A stretch of DNA of 64,000 bases from positions 671,432 to 735,431 of the forward strand of contig NZ_LMRG01000012.1 of NCBI RefSeq assembly GCF_001425605.1, in the 5' to 3' direction. Source of the stretch: Rhizobium sp. Leaf453. GTDB lineage: Bacteria > Pseudomonadota > Alphaproteobacteria > Rhizobiales > Rhizobiaceae. A program made the position numbers and the translations under genes. The notes beneath the pieces are model-generated. The model searched no databases and was not told the DNA's origin. It saw only the letters and a program-made list of their open reading frames with translations. Of this stretch, positions 18,800-28,794 are shown piece after piece; positions within the stretch are counted from its first letter, which is position 1; each line of letters opens with the position of its first letter.

Positions 18800-20191
18800 A
18801 TGGCCCCGTATCAATTCATTGATCGCCCGTCTCCGTTCAACACAAGCGGCGGTAAGACCCTGCCGATCTTTGCGGTGACGCCGGCCCATATCGAGCTCGG
18901 CGCGATCGATCCGATCGCACTGGATTGGGCTCGCAAGGCCGGCTTCAAGGCGGAATCAGGTGTGGTTCTCCTGGTGCCGTCGGAAGACGGGCAACTCGGC
19001 GGAGCGCTGTTCGGGCTCGGTGCCAATCCATCGGAGGCGCCGTTCCTCACCGGTAAGCTGGCACGCACGCTGCCCGCTGGAAAATGGCATGTCGAAACCG
19101 CGCCGCTGACAGCCAATCGCCTGGCTCTCGGCTACGGCCTTGGCTCCTATACGTTCGAGCGCTACAAGGCAGCCGGTAAGGAAGCGCCGACGCTGATGAT
19201 CCCGGCCGATGCGGATGCTGCCGATATCAAGCGCCAGATCGCCGGCGTCTTCCTCGCTCGCGACCTGATCAATACGCCGACCAACGACATGGGGCCGAAC
19301 GCGCTGGAACAGGCGTTTCGCGCACTCGGCGAGTATTACAAGGCAACCGTGTCGGTCATCACCGGCGATGACCTCTTGAAACAGAATTTCCCGCTCGTCC
19401 ACACCGTTGGCCGCGCCAGCGCCGAGGCACCACGCCTGCTTGAAATGCGCTGGGGCAAGAAGGGGCACCGCAAGGTAACGTTGGTCGGCAAGGGCGTCTG
19501 CTTCGATACCGGCGGCCTCGATATCAAGCCGTCGGCCTCCATGCTCCTGATGAAGAAGGACATGGGCGGTGCGGCAAATGTCATGGGCCTCGCCCTGATG
19601 ATCATGGACGCCAAGCTCAAGGTCGACCTGCGCGTCATCGTGCCGGTCGTCGAGAATTCGATCTCGGCGAACGCCTTCCGTCCGGGCGACATCTACCGCA
19701 GCCGCAAGGGCCTCACGGTGCAGATCGACAACACCGATGCCGAAGGACGCCTGATCCTTGCTGATGCGCTCGCCTATGCGGACGAGGACGAAACCGACCT
19801 CTTGATCGATATGGCGACGTTGACCGGCGCCGCTCGTGTCGCACTTGGCCCAGACCTGCCGCCATTCTACACCGACGAGGAGGATTTCGCGCATGACCTG
19901 ACCGAGGCAAGCCTGACCGTCGATGACCCGATGTGGCGCATGCCGCTCTACAAGGGTTATGAAAAGGATATCAACGCCCGGATCGCCGACCTCACCAATG
20001 CGCCCTCAGGTGGCATGGCGGGCTCCATCACCGCCGCATTGTTCCTGAAGCGCTTCGTCACCAAGGCAAAGAGCTGGGCGCATTTCGACATTTTCGGCTG
20101 GACCCCATCCGAACGCCCGCACTCGCCGCTGGGCGGTGAGGCACAGGCGATCCGCGCGCTCTATCATCTGATCGCGAAGGGGAAGAAGTAG
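18800..20191 (+). CDS. Leucyl aminopeptidase family (M17) protein
   Basis: A 463-residue M17 metallo-aminopeptidase that removes N-terminal residues from peptides in the cytosol. The metal- and substrate-binding segments are visible: GKGVCFDTGGLDIKPSASM with the conserved Lys/Asp pair, KKDMGGAA, and the family signature NTDAEGRLILADAL starting at residue 311. It is shorter than PepA (about 500), mostly in the N-terminal domain, closer to the PepB-like group. It is preceded by a 140-base gap and followed by a palindromic repeat. Confidence 0.9.
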   Translation: MAPYQFIDRPSPFNTSGGKTLPIFAVTPAHIELGAIDPIALDWARKAGFKAESGVVLLVPSEDGQLGGALFGLGANPSEAPFLTGKLARTLPAGKWHVETAPLTANRLALGYGLGSYTFERYKAAGKEAPTLMIPADADAADIKRQIAGVFLARDLINTPTNDMGPNALEQAFRALGEYYKATVSVITGDDLLKQNFPLVHTVGRASAEAPRLLEMRWGKKGHRKVTLVGKGVCFDTGGLDIKPSASMLLMKKDMGGAANVMGLALMIMDAKLKVDLRVIVPVVENSISANAFRPGDIYRSRKGLTVQIDNTDAEGRLILADALAYADEDETDLLIDMATLTGAARVALGPDLPPFYTDEEDFAHDLTEASLTVDDPMWRMPLYKGYEKDINARIADLTNAPSGGMAGSITAALFLKRFVTKAKSWAHFDIFGWTPSERPHSPLGGEAQAIRALYHLIAKGKK

Positions 20192-20205
20192 GGGAGGGGC
20201 ATCGA

Positions 20206-20355
20206 CTTCTCTCTTCTCCCCAGCGGGGAGAAGGTGGCCGAAGGCCGGATGAGGGGGGCCGAAGGCCACCATTTCAGTGTGGCGCTTGCGCCGGCTTATG
20301 CCGTTGCCCCTCATCGCCTCGTTTTACTCGACACTTCTCCCCGGCGGGGAGAAAA
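20206..20355. repeat. Rhizobial palindromic intergenic repeat, copy A
   Basis: Two CTTCTCCCC.GCGGGGAGAA hairpins (near 20213-20233 and 20334-20352) flank GAAGGCCGGATGAGGGGGG and the complementary CCCCTCATCGCC segment. The same modules recur near 30.8, 41.3, 45.5 and 49.9 kb. It looks like a RIME-type element and fills the gap between the aminopeptidase and dnaA. Confidence 0.8.
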
Positions 20356-20363
20356 AGCCAAGT

Positions 20364-21923
20364 CTACTCGTTGATCAACCGCTTCAGAAGTTCGATCTCG
20401 TGGCTGAGCTTGGTGTCGCCGGTGATCAAATCTTCGATCTTGCGCACGGCGTGCAGCACCGTGGTGTGATCGCGTCCGCCGAACCGGCGGCCGATTTCCG
20501 GGAAGGAGCGCGGCGTCAGGGTCTTGGCCAGATACATGGCGATCTGGCGTGGCTTGACGATGACGCGGGTACGGCGGTTCGACACGAGCTCCTGTCGCGA
20601 GACGTTGTAATGCTTAGCGACGACCCGCTGGATGTCTTCGATGCGCACCCGGCGCGGTTCGCCGGCATTGACGAGATGACCGAGCAGTTCGTCGACGCGC
20701 TCGACTGACAGATGCGGCTCGAACGACAGCCGGAACAGCAGCTGGTTGAAGGCGCCTTCGAGTTCGCGGCCGCTCGCGGTGATGTTGCGGGCAACATGGC
20801 TCAGGATATTGGCCGGAATATCGAGCGACGGGTCATCCTGGCGCGCGACGTCCAGACGGCGCTTGAGGATTTCGAGACGCATCTCGTAGTCTGGGCCTTC
20901 CATCTCGATGGCGACGCCACCCTGGAGGCGCGAGCGGACCCGCGGATCGAGCGATTCCAGCTCCCAGGGCGCACGGTCGGCGGCAACGACGACCTGCTTG
21001 GCGCTGTCGAGCAGCATGTTGAGAAGGTGACAGAATTCGTGCTGGATCGACTTGCCCTGCAGGAACTGCATGTCGTCGATGACCAGAAGGTCGATGTTGC
21101 GCAGGGTTTCCTTCAGCGACAGCGCGTCATTGTCGCGGATTGCGGTCGCAAAGCGCCACATGAAATATTCAGCTGTCAGATAAACGACGCGCGGAGCGCG
21201 CGGGCTCTGGATGGCAGCCGTGGCGATCGCCTGCAACAGATGCGTCTTGCCGAGACCGACGGTCGAGTGAATGAACAGCGGATTGAAGCGCACGGCGCCG
21301 GCACCGGCTTCGGCGATCGTCTTGGCGGCAGCGAGCGCGACGCGGTTGGACGAACCCTCGACGAAGCTTTCGAATGTATAGCGTGGGTCAAGCGGCGAGC
21401 CGAACAGAGGACCGGCTGCCGGCTGGGCTTTCTGCAGATTGTTGACGGTCGCGGCGGCATGATGGGCAACGCTCTGCGGCGCGGATTTGCGCGCCGAGGC
21501 CGGCGTTGCCGTCTCGCCGGCATGGCTGATCTGCGGCGCATCGTCCTGCAGGCCTGGGCGGGCGCTGCTGCGTGTCGCGGTACGAACCAGGATCTCAACC
21601 TTGAGAACCTCGGGATCTTCCTGCTGCACGATGCTGGTGATCAGATCGAGATAACGGTTGTTGATCCAGGATTTGAGGAAGGTCGTCGGCACGGACAGCC
21701 GCACGACGCTCTTGGAAACTGAATGAAGCTTCAGCCGGCCAAACCAGCTGGCAAAGACATCGGGACCGACCTGGGCTTTCAGACGCGCACTGACCCGTTC
21801 GAAAAGCGCGTTCTGCTTCATGTCGCCGTTGTCCCCCGCGGAAGCGTCAGATTGCTGAGCCATCTGACGCGCATTCTCCCTATTCTCGAATACGATCGCC
21901 GCCGTCACCGAATTACCAAGCAT
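20364..21923 (-). CDS. dnaA: Chromosomal replication initiator DnaA
   Basis: A 519-residue initiator. The N-terminal DnaB-interaction domain ([26 protein letters not shown]) precedes a variable Ala-rich linker. The AAA+ domain has Walker [10 protein letters not shown] and Walker [16 protein letters not shown], and the C-terminal DNA-binding helix-turn-helix has [15 protein letters not shown]. The ATG at 21923 has GGAAGG 7 bases upstream; ATG 21863 (MAQQSD) and a start near MKQNALF are alternatives closer to the usual rhizobial N terminus. In rhizobia the replication origin is often not beside dnaA, so no origin is claimed here. Confidence 0.96.
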   Translation of the reverse strand: MLGNSVTAAIVFENRENARQMAQQSDASAGDNGDMKQNALFERVSARLKAQVGPDVFASWFGRLKLHSVSKSVVRLSVPTTFLKSWINNRYLDLITSIVQQEDPEVLKVEILVRTATRSSARPGLQDDAPQISHAGETATPASARKSAPQSVAHHAAATVNNLQKAQPAAGPLFGSPLDPRYTFESFVEGSSNRVALAAAKTIAEAGAGAVRFNPLFIHSTVGLGKTHLLQAIATAAIQSPRAPRVVYLTAEYFMWRFATAIRDNDALSLKETLRNIDLLVIDDMQFLQGKSIQHEFCHLLNMLLDSAKQVVVAADRAPWELESLDPRVRSRLQGGVAIEMEGPDYEMRLEILKRRLDVARQDDPSLDIPANILSHVARNITASGRELEGAFNQLLFRLSFEPHLSVERVDELLGHLVNAGEPRRVRIEDIQRVVAKHYNVSRQELVSNRRTRVIVKPRQIAMYLAKTLTPRSFPEIGRRFGGRDHTTVLHAVRKIEDLITGDTKLSHEIELLKRLINE

Positions 21924-22858
21924 ATTGCCGCCTTCCAATATCATGCGCGATACCGCCATTGCTGCCGGCATCAACTCTTAATGTTCGTTCCGCACGGCCC
22001 TTTCAAGGCATGCCGCCGGGTTCAAACGCTCCCCATGTCGCCGAAGGATCCTCATTTCCCTCTCCGGCATGGTTTCCGTACAAAACCGTCCGGCTGCCAG
22101 CCAAACGCTTGTCCCGCTTGTACGGTTTCACATCCGGGACGGTTGGGTTCCCTTGCGAAAACCCGCGCGTCCGACTGCACTTTTCACCCGGCCCTCCCAA
22201 CCCTCGTTACAGATGGTCAGACCAATCCGCCGCAATACGTCCTCATCCGTATTCGGCGGACATCCGGGCACCGTACGGCAAGAGCCATGGCGGGCGTCCG
22301 GATAGCATCTCGAAGGGGGCTTCCTTTCCTGCAACCAGAAAATGCAATGACGCATTCCGGGCAGGAGGCCTGCGCGGCTGAAAACATCCAATTCTGATTG
22401 ATGGAACGTTGTGGAACCACCCCGTCACAGAAGGTTGAAGTGAAACTGCACCGCCCGTTGAAAGGTGGCCTTTTCATTCGTCCACAGGATTATCCCGCGC
22501 CTTCTGTGGGAGGCATTTAGGCAGGATCGTGACACAAGATCAATCGCGAATTTTACGGTTTGCGAGAGGTCGGGCGTTGACTCTCATAGCGTGTCCTGCA
22601 TGGGCGAAAGGTCGCCCGGAGAGAATCGCTTTTGAATCAAGGGCTTTCAATTTTGGGACAGAAGTTAGCTGGCGAAAAACAAAAAAAATAAAAATTCCCT
22701 TGACTCGCCACACACCTTAACAGGCCCCTGCTTGTGCACCGCACTCGCTGGGCTCCTCCGACAAGTCATTGTTTTCACGTCAAAATTTATGTCATTGCGG
22801 TGACATAATCACGGACGACCGGTTAACCATGCCGGACGCCTGAAGCTTGAATCCGAAA
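21924..22858. other. Long non-coding stretch upstream of dnaA
   Basis: About 935 bases hold no recognisable gene. The part from about 22640 to 22850 is AT-rich compared with the surroundings and includes an A-rich run at 22679-22693. A TCCACAGGATTATCC segment at 22481-22495 resembles overlapping, imperfect DnaA-box halves (consensus TTATCCACA) but no exact box was found. dnaA promoter and autoregulatory sites are expected here; none can be fixed by eye. Confidence 0.5.
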
Positions 22859-22880
22859 AGCCCGGCTGTAAGGCCGGGCT
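22856..22880 (-). terminator. Terminator of rpsT
   Basis: AGCCCGGC (22859-22866) and GCCGGGCT (22873-22880) pair around a six-base loop; on the minus strand the hairpin ends in TTTT. It is about 30 bases past the rpsT stop. Confidence 0.9.
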
Positions 22881-22909
22881 ATCGATTAACGAAAATTTAG
22901 TGAGCCGGA

Positions 22910-23176
22910 TTAAGCCGACAGGGCCTTTACGCGGCCGGCCAGGCGGGACACCTTGCGCGATGCCGTGTTGGCATGCAGCACGCCCTTGGTGGCGGCGCGC
23001 ATCAGTTCCGGCTGGGCTGCCTTCAGGGCTGCCTGGGCCAGTGCCTGATCGCCCGAAGCGATGGCTTCTTCGACCTTGCGGATAAAGCCGCGAACGCGCG
23101 AACGGCGGGACTTGTTGACTTCCGTGCGGCGGGCGATCTTGCGGGTCGCTTTTTTCGCCGAAGTTGTATTGGCCAT
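22910..23176 (-). CDS. rpsT: 30S ribosomal protein S20
   Basis: An 88-residue, strongly basic protein beginning [20 protein letters not shown], with the S20 pattern of three helices rich in Lys/Arg and Ala ([46 protein letters not shown]). It binds 16S rRNA in the body of the small subunit. GAGAGACACC precedes the ATG. mutM lies upstream on the same strand with a 200-base gap, which leaves room for an rpsT promoter. A strong terminator follows. Confidence 0.97.
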   Translation of the reverse strand: MANTTSAKKATRKIARRTEVNKSRRSRVRGFIRKVEEAIASGDQALAQAALKAAQPELMRAATKGVLHANTASRKVSRLAGRVKALSA

Positions 23177-23378
23177 TTGGTGTCTCTCTTCGAAATCTGA
23201 CAAAAACTCTCTACCGCCGTGCCGGGTCACTGCGACCTGTCGTCCGTGCAAGTAGGGAGCAATATCGGAAAACCTTGGAGCGGCTTTCCAAACTGTGGGC
23301 GGCATATAGCCTTAAACATGGCTCCCGTCAACGCGCTATTTTGCAAAACTGGGCGGCGGGAGTCGGCTGTCGGCTAAG

Positions 23379-24269
23379 CTATTTCTGGCATTCCGGGCAA
23401 TAGAAGGTCGAGCGCCCCGCCTGCACGACGCGCGCGACAGTGCCGCTGCAGCCCGGCGTGCGGCACGGCTCGCCCTCGCGGTCATAGACCGAGAAGGAAT
23501 GCTGGAAATAGCCGAGCGTGCCATCGGTCTGGATATGATCGCGCAGCGAGGAGCCGCCGGCTGCAATCGCATCCGCGATCACGGCGCGAATGTCATCAGT
23601 CAGGCGCTTCAGCGATGTCTTGGGCTTTCCCTTCGCATCGACCAGCGTGCCGGCCGCGCGCATCGGCGAGAGGCCGGAGCGCCAGAGCGCCTCGCAGACA
23701 TAGATATTGCCGAGCCCGGCAATGTTCTTCTGGTCGAGCAGGGCGGATTTGAGTGGCTGCGCCTTGCCGGTAAAACGCCGGGCGAGATAATCGGAGTCGA
23801 GAACGTTGCCGGTTGGCTCCTCGCCGAGTTCGCGGAAGAAGGCATGGCTCGCCAGTGCCTCGCGCCGGGTCACGTCCATGAAGCCGAAGCGGCGCGGATC
23901 GTTGTAGATCACACGCGCCGGACCGTTTGCGGTGTCGAGGTGGAAGATGACATGGTCATGCTTCTCGTCCTTGCCACGCGGATGATGGAAGTCTCCCGGT
24001 ATCTCGCTGCCAGCGCCTTCCTCGACACGGAACGAACCCGACATGCCGAGATGGGCGATGATCACGTCACCGCCTTCGAGATCAATCAGCAGATATTTTG
24101 CCCGCCGACCGAGCGAGAGAATACGGCGACCGGAGACCAGCGCCGAAAAATCGGCGGGAAAGGGAAAGCGCAGGTCCGGCCGGCGCAGCTCAGCCCGCAC
24201 CAGCAGCGAGCCCTCCATCGCCGGCGTCAGGCCGCGCCTGACGGTTTCCACTTCCGGAAGTTCCGGCAT
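23379..24269 (-). CDS. mutM: Formamidopyrimidine-DNA glycosylase
   Basis: A 296-residue base-excision repair enzyme that removes 8-oxoguanine and ring-opened purines and nicks the abasic site. It begins [14 protein letters not shown] with catalytic Pro2 and Glu3, has the Lys in [11 protein letters not shown], the helix-two-turn-helix segment ([17 protein letters not shown]), and a C-terminal zinc finger CRTPGCSG...FYCPECQK with four Cys. All key residues are present. It is divergent from ubiE, an arrangement common in alphaproteobacteria. Confidence 0.97.
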   Translation of the reverse strand: MPELPEVETVRRGLTPAMEGSLLVRAELRRPDLRFPFPADFSALVSGRRILSLGRRAKYLLIDLEGGDVIIAHLGMSGSFRVEEGAGSEIPGDFHHPRGKDEKHDHVIFHLDTANGPARVIYNDPRRFGFMDVTRREALASHAFFRELGEEPTGNVLDSDYLARRFTGKAQPLKSALLDQKNIAGLGNIYVCEALWRSGLSPMRAAGTLVDAKGKPKTSLKRLTDDIRAVIADAIAAGGSSLRDHIQTDGTLGYFQHSFSVYDREGEPCRTPGCSGTVARVVQAGRSTFYCPECQK

Positions 24270-24486
24270 GTCTCATATCCTTTTCATCGGCCGGATGGCA
24301 TGCGCCATTTGGCAATTCCCTTGGTCGCGCACATATCCTATAGGAGGGCCAGCTTTCCAGCGGGCAAACTTTCCAGCGGTGGCCGGCGGGCGTCAATGTC
24401 GCAGGCCAGTCCCGCCGCAGAGATAGCGTGGATCAGGCGAATTCGCTATGGTCGGCCGAAATGAGATCGAACCGGAGTATGTGTTG

Positions 24487-25263
24487 ATGACAGGTGAGCG
24501 GACGTCTGCCGATGGCGGCATGGAAACCTCCTACGGTTTTCGCCAAGTTGGCCAGGGTGAAAAGCAGGCGCTCGTCAACGATGTCTTCCACAAGGTCGCC
24601 AAGCGCTACGACATCATGAACGACGTCATGTCCATGGGCCTGCACCGGGCCTGGAAGGATGCGATGATCGCGGCGCTCAACCCGCGCCGCTCGGAGGACT
24701 ACAAGGTCCTCGACGTCGCCGGCGGCACCGGCGATATCGCTTTCCGAATTGTCGAGGCGTCGGACCGCAAGGCGCACGCGACCGTGCTCGATATCAACGG
24801 TTCGATGCTCGCCGTCGGCGCCGAGCGCGCCGAGAAGAAGGGCCTCTCGCCCAATCTCACCTTCGTCGAGGCCAATGCCGAGGAGCTTCCGTTCGAGGCC
24901 AATTCCTTCGACGCCTATACGATCGCTTTCGGCATCCGCAACGTTCCGCGCATCGATGTGGCGCTTTCCGAAGCCTTACGCGTACTGAAGCGTGGCGGCC
25001 GCCTCCTGGTCTTGGAATTCTCCGAGGTCGACATGCCGCTGCTTGACAAGGTCTACGACGCCTGGTCGTTCAACGCGATCCCGCAATTCGGCAAGATGGT
25101 CACGGGCGATGCGGAGCCCTACCAGTATCTGGTGGAATCGATCCGCAAATTCCCCAACCAGCGCGATTTCGCCGCCATGATCACCAAGGCCGGCTTCTCT
25201 CGCGTCAATTTCACCAATTACACTGGCGGCATCGCGGCCCTCCATTCCGGCTGGAAGATCTGA
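24487..25263 (+). CDS. ubiE: Ubiquinone/menaquinone C-methyltransferase UbiE
   Basis: A 258-residue SAM-dependent methyltransferase that methylates the quinone ring in ubiquinone synthesis. It has the UbiE signature [25 protein letters not shown] near the N terminus, the SAM motif [14 protein letters not shown] and [23 protein letters not shown] 24487 gives the family length; an in-frame start 39 bases upstream is less likely. ubiB follows after about 80 bases, giving a ubiE-ubiB quinone operon. Confidence 0.95.
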   Translation: MTGERTSADGGMETSYGFRQVGQGEKQALVNDVFHKVAKRYDIMNDVMSMGLHRAWKDAMIAALNPRRSEDYKVLDVAGGTGDIAFRIVEASDRKAHATVLDINGSMLAVGAERAEKKGLSPNLTFVEANAEELPFEANSFDAYTIAFGIRNVPRIDVALSEALRVLKRGGRLLVLEFSEVDMPLLDKVYDAWSFNAIPQFGKMVTGDAEPYQYLVESIRKFPNQRDFAAMITKAGFSRVNFTNYTGGIAALHSGWKI

Positions 25264-25343
25264 CGCATGATGCCCATTCTCGTGAAGTGCTGTGAGGGGC
25301 TTGCCCCGCGCTCAGGCCCAACCCCGTGCTTAGGCAGGGCCTC

Positions 25344-26918
25344 GTGAGCACGCCCGGCGCCTATGCGCGCCTGATCCGGATCGGGTGGGTGCTGGTGCGC
25401 GAAGGCGTGGTCTCCGCACTGCCGTCGGAAAACCTGCCGATGCTGCCGCGCGCCGCGCAGTCCCTTGCCGGCCTGTTTGCCCGCCGACGCGCCAAGAATG
25501 AAGATCGCAGCGACCGGCTGGCCCGTGCCATCGAGCGCCTCGGCCCATCCTATGTGAAGATCGGCCAATTCCTCGCCACCCGGCCCGACGTGGTCGGCGC
25601 TGAATTTGCGGATGACCTGTCCTTCCTGCAGGATCGCATGGCGACCTTCCCGGTCGAGGAGGCGCGTGCGACTGTCGAAGGCTCGCTCGGCCGGCCCGTC
25701 TCGGACCTCTATGTCCAGTTCGGGGAACCGATCGCCGCCGCCTCGATCGCCCAAGTTCATCCGGCCGTGGTGCGCAAAGACGGCATCGACACAAAGGTCG
25801 CCGTCAAGGTTATCCGCCCCGGCGTGCGCCAGCGTTTCGCCCATGATCTGGAGGCGATGTTCCTTGTGTCGCGGCTGCAGGAGCGTTTCCTGCCGCATAC
25901 CCGCCGCCTGCGCCCTGTCGAGGTGACCAAGACGCTGGAGCAGACCACCAAGATCGAGATGGACCTGCGCCTCGAGGCCGCCGCTCTGTCCGAACTCGGT
26001 GAAAACTCAGCGGATGATCCCGGCTTCCGGGTGCCGACGGTCGATTGGGAACGCACCGGCCGCGATGTCGTGACGATGGAGTGGATCGACGGCGTCAAGA
26101 TGTCCGACGTCGAGGGCCTGCGCCGCGCCGGTCACGATCTGAATGCGCTCGCCGATACGCTGATCCAGTCCTTTCTGCGCCATACGCTGCGCGACGGCTT
26201 CTTCCACGCCGACATGCACCAGGGCAATCTCTTCGTTGATCCCAGGGGCATGATCGTCGCCGTCGATTTCGGCATTGTCGGCCGTCTCGGAAAAAAGGAG
26301 CGGCGGTTCCTGGCCGAAATCCTCTATGGCTTCATCACCCGCGATTATCGCCGCGTGGCCGATGTGCATTTCGAAGCCGGTTACGTGCCCGCCCATCACG
26401 ATGCCGCGAGCTTCGCCCAGGCGATCCGCGCCATCGGCGAGCCGATCCACGGACAGCCGGCTGAAACCATTTCCATGGCCAAGCTCCTGACGCTGCTGTT
26501 CGAGGTGACGCAGCTGTTTGAAATGGAAACGCGGCCGGAACTGGTCATGCTGCAGAAGACCATGGTCGTCGTCGAGGGCGTTGCCCGTACGCTCAATCCG
26601 CGCTTCAACATGTGGAAGGCGTCGGAGCCGGTGGTCGGTGGCTGGATTCGCGATAATCTCGGACCGAAGCGCATTGTCGGCGATGTGAAGGAAGCCTTCC
26701 ACGCTGCCGTCCGCCTCGCGGAAGCAGCCCCCGAGATCGCCGCCAAGACCGAGAAGTTTTCCCGCGAGATCACCGCCATGGCGGAAAACGGCCTGCGCTT
26801 CGATGCCGAAACCGCCGAGGCGATCGGCCGCTCGGAAGCCCGCCACGGCCGCTCCGGCCGGGTGGCGCTGTGGGTCATCGCGTTGGCGCTGGTCACCATC
26901 GCGTGGAAGCTGTTCTGA
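25344..26918 (+). CDS. ubiB: UbiB (ABC1/ADCK kinase-like) ubiquinone biosynthesis protein
   Basis: A 524-residue atypical kinase-like ATPase that supports ubiquinone synthesis at the inner membrane. The family KxGQ motif is in YVKIGQFLATRPD, the nucleotide Lys in KVAVKVIRPGV, the catalytic loop in FFHADMHQGNLFVD and the metal Asp in VAVDFGIVGRL. A C-terminal membrane helix (VALWVIALALVTIAWKLF) anchors it. GTG 25344 has AGGGC/AGG just upstream; GTG 25326 in the same frame is an alternative that adds 6 residues. Confidence 0.94.
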   Translation: MSTPGAYARLIRIGWVLVREGVVSALPSENLPMLPRAAQSLAGLFARRRAKNEDRSDRLARAIERLGPSYVKIGQFLATRPDVVGAEFADDLSFLQDRMATFPVEEARATVEGSLGRPVSDLYVQFGEPIAAASIAQVHPAVVRKDGIDTKVAVKVIRPGVRQRFAHDLEAMFLVSRLQERFLPHTRRLRPVEVTKTLEQTTKIEMDLRLEAAALSELGENSADDPGFRVPTVDWERTGRDVVTMEWIDGVKMSDVEGLRRAGHDLNALADTLIQSFLRHTLRDGFFHADMHQGNLFVDPRGMIVAVDFGIVGRLGKKERRFLAEILYGFITRDYRRVADVHFEAGYVPAHHDAASFAQAIRAIGEPIHGQPAETISMAKLLTLLFEVTQLFEMETRPELVMLQKTMVVVEGVARTLNPRFNMWKASEPVVGGWIRDNLGPKRIVGDVKEAFHAAVRLAEAAPEIAAKTEKFSREITAMAENGLRFDAETAEAIGRSEARHGRSGRVALWVIALALVTIAWKLF

Positions 26919-27048
26919 CGGGGCTAAGCCAGCGATACGTCTCGCCGTCTGCATTGTTCCTTTTGGAACTTCGCAACTCTCCGGATTGTGGGATTGTCTG
27001 TCTCAAGGATGAGGCGGGCTCATCCAGCCAATCTGAGGAGAGACGACC

Positions 27049-27300
27049 ATGCGTAAACTGATCATTGCTTCCATCGTTGCCGTTGGCGCGGCTCTTTCGT
27101 TCGCAGCACCGTCGCAGGCTGGTGGTTATTACGGCGGCGGCAGCTATTACGGCGGCTACGACAACGTCGATCACTACTACGGTCACAAGCGCCACTATTA
27201 CAAGAAGCGCCACTACGTCCAGAATTGCTGGATCAAGAAGGTCCGCAAGTACGATTACTACGGCAACCTGGTCGTCAAGCGTATCAGGGTCTGCGATTGA
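27049..27300 (+). CDS. Small secreted Gly/Tyr/His-rich protein, function unknown
   Basis: An 83-residue protein with a clear signal peptide (MRKLIIASIVAVGAALSFAA, cleavage after SQA at about residue 24). The mature part starts GGYYGGGSYYGGYDN and continues with HYYGHKRHYYKKRHYVQNCW, then a short basic end holding the second Cys (RIRVCD). Two Cys could form a disulfide. GAGGAGAG precedes the ATG. Such small Tyr/Gly-rich exported proteins are frequent in rhizobia but have no known role. It has its own terminator, so it is probably monocistronic. Confidence 0.85.
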   Translation: MRKLIIASIVAVGAALSFAAPSQAGGYYGGGSYYGGYDNVDHYYGHKRHYYKKRHYVQNCWIKKVRKYDYYGNLVVKRIRVCD

Positions 27301-27329
27301 TCCGGCCTCCCCGGATGCAAACCCTCGCG

Positions 27330-27357
27330 AAAACCGGCGGCTCTCCCGCCGGTTTTT
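27330..27357 (+). terminator. Terminator of the small secreted protein gene
   Basis: AAACCGGCGG (27331-27340) and CCGCCGGTTT (27346-27355 region) pair around CTCTC and are followed by T residues. Confidence 0.9.
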
Positions 27358-27523
27358 TCGTTGTTTCAGCAACGCCGGAAATATCGCGAGCGCTGCGGAA
27401 ACATTTCGAAACCAGAAAGTGGAAAGATTACAAACATTTCATGCCGCCGGACTTCATTCTGGCGTAGTTGCATCCTAGCTAGATCCTGAACCACGCGGCC
27501 CGTTGACCGCCTTTGTTTGAGAG

Positions 27524-28786
27524 ATGCTTGAGATGGCGGATGCCACCCGTAAGATCATTGCCCCGGTCGAGGCCACGGCGGCCGCAACGCCTGAACCCGC
27601 CTTCGTGCCGCGAAAGCGCCGGCGGTCGAAAGCACGCTGGCTGGTGCCACTGGTCCTGATCCTTGCGGGTGCGGCCGGCTGGTACGGCTGGTCGACCTAT
27701 GGCAAGGAAACCGCCGCCGAAACGATCGTCACCGAAAACCCGGTGCGGGGCGATATCGAAAACAGCGTGACCGCGTCCGGCCTCTTGAGCCCGATCAAGG
27801 ATGTCGATGTCGGCGCCCAGGTCTCGGGCCAGTTGAAAAGCCTCAAGGTCGAGATCGGCGACAGCGTCAAGCAGGGACAGTTGATCGCCGAGATCGACAG
27901 TGCCTCTATCGAGACGCAGATCGAGATCGCCGAGGCCGAACTTGCCAATCTACAGGCGCAGATGATCGACAAGGAAGCGCAGGTCGTCCTGTCCTCCGCC
28001 AATCTCATCCGCCAGCGCGCACTCGTCGCCAGCAATGGCGCCGCCCAGTCGGCGCTGGACGAGGCTGTGGCCGCCCTTGCCACGGCGGAAGCCAATGTCG
28101 ATGCGCTGAAGGCCCAGATTCGGAAGCAGCAGGCGACCCTCAAGGACGCCCGCATCAGCCTCGGCTATACCAAGATCTATGCGCCTATGACCGGCACCAT
28201 CGTCGAGACCTCCGCCAAGGAGGGCCAGACGCTGAATGCCAACCAGACGGCCCCGACCATCGTCACCATCGGCGATCTCTCGACCATGACCGTCGAGGCC
28301 GAGGTGTCCGAGGCCGATGTCGGCAAGCTGAAGATCGGCATGAACGCCTATTTCACGCTGCTCGGTCAGCCGGGCAAGCGCTATCCCGGCACGCTCCGCC
28401 AGATCAAGCCGACGCCATCGACCGAAAACAATGTCGTGCTCTATTACGCCCTGTTCGATGTGCCCAATCCCGACGGCAACCTGATGATGAACATGACGGC
28501 CCAGGTCTTCTTCGTACAGTCTTCGGCTGAAAACGTCCTGACCGTCCCGGCGGCGGCCGTTCACTTCGGTGCGGATGGCAAGTCCGGCGAGGTAACGGTG
28601 GTCACGGCATCCGGCGCGCGCGAAACCCGCACCGTGGACACCGGCGTGCGCAACCGTGTCCGCGTCGAGATCACCAGTGGGCTCGACGAAAAGGACGCCG
28701 TCGTGGTCGGAACGGGTTCGGCCGACAAGGCCGCGTCGTCCAGCCGCAACAATTCGCGTCGCGGCATGCCGCCGCCGATGTTCTGA
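27524..28786 (+). CDS. macA: MacA-like periplasmic adaptor of an ABC efflux pump
   Basis: A 420-residue membrane-fusion protein: N-terminal membrane anchor (about residues 38-56), a lipoyl/barrel-sandwich half motif ([32 protein letters not shown]), a coiled-coil hairpin (about 125-210), the second lipoyl half, a beta-barrel and a C-terminal membrane-proximal domain. It would link MacB to an outer-membrane channel, none of which is encoded nearby. ATG 27533 (MADATRK) is an alternative start three codons later. macB follows after 8 bases. Confidence 0.9.
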   Translation: MLEMADATRKIIAPVEATAAATPEPAFVPRKRRRSKARWLVPLVLILAGAAGWYGWSTYGKETAAETIVTENPVRGDIENSVTASGLLSPIKDVDVGAQVSGQLKSLKVEIGDSVKQGQLIAEIDSASIETQIEIAEAELANLQAQMIDKEAQVVLSSANLIRQRALVASNGAAQSALDEAVAALATAEANVDALKAQIRKQQATLKDARISLGYTKIYAPMTGTIVETSAKEGQTLNANQTAPTIVTIGDLSTMTVEAEVSEADVGKLKIGMNAYFTLLGQPGKRYPGTLRQIKPTPSTENNVVLYYALFDVPNPDGNLMMNMTAQVFFVQSSAENVLTVPAAAVHFGADGKSGEVTVVTASGARETRTVDTGVRNRVRVEITSGLDEKDAVVVGTGSADKAASSSRNNSRRGMPPPMF

Positions 28787-28794
28787 GGCGGCCG

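Noticed and set aside
22010..22045. GGTTCAAACGCTCC, like the T arm of a tRNA
   Set aside because: No matching acceptor, D or anticodon arms could be folded around it.
21924..22858. Replication origin beside dnaA
   Set aside because: No cluster of exact DnaA boxes was found, and in rhizobia the origin is often elsewhere (near hemE).
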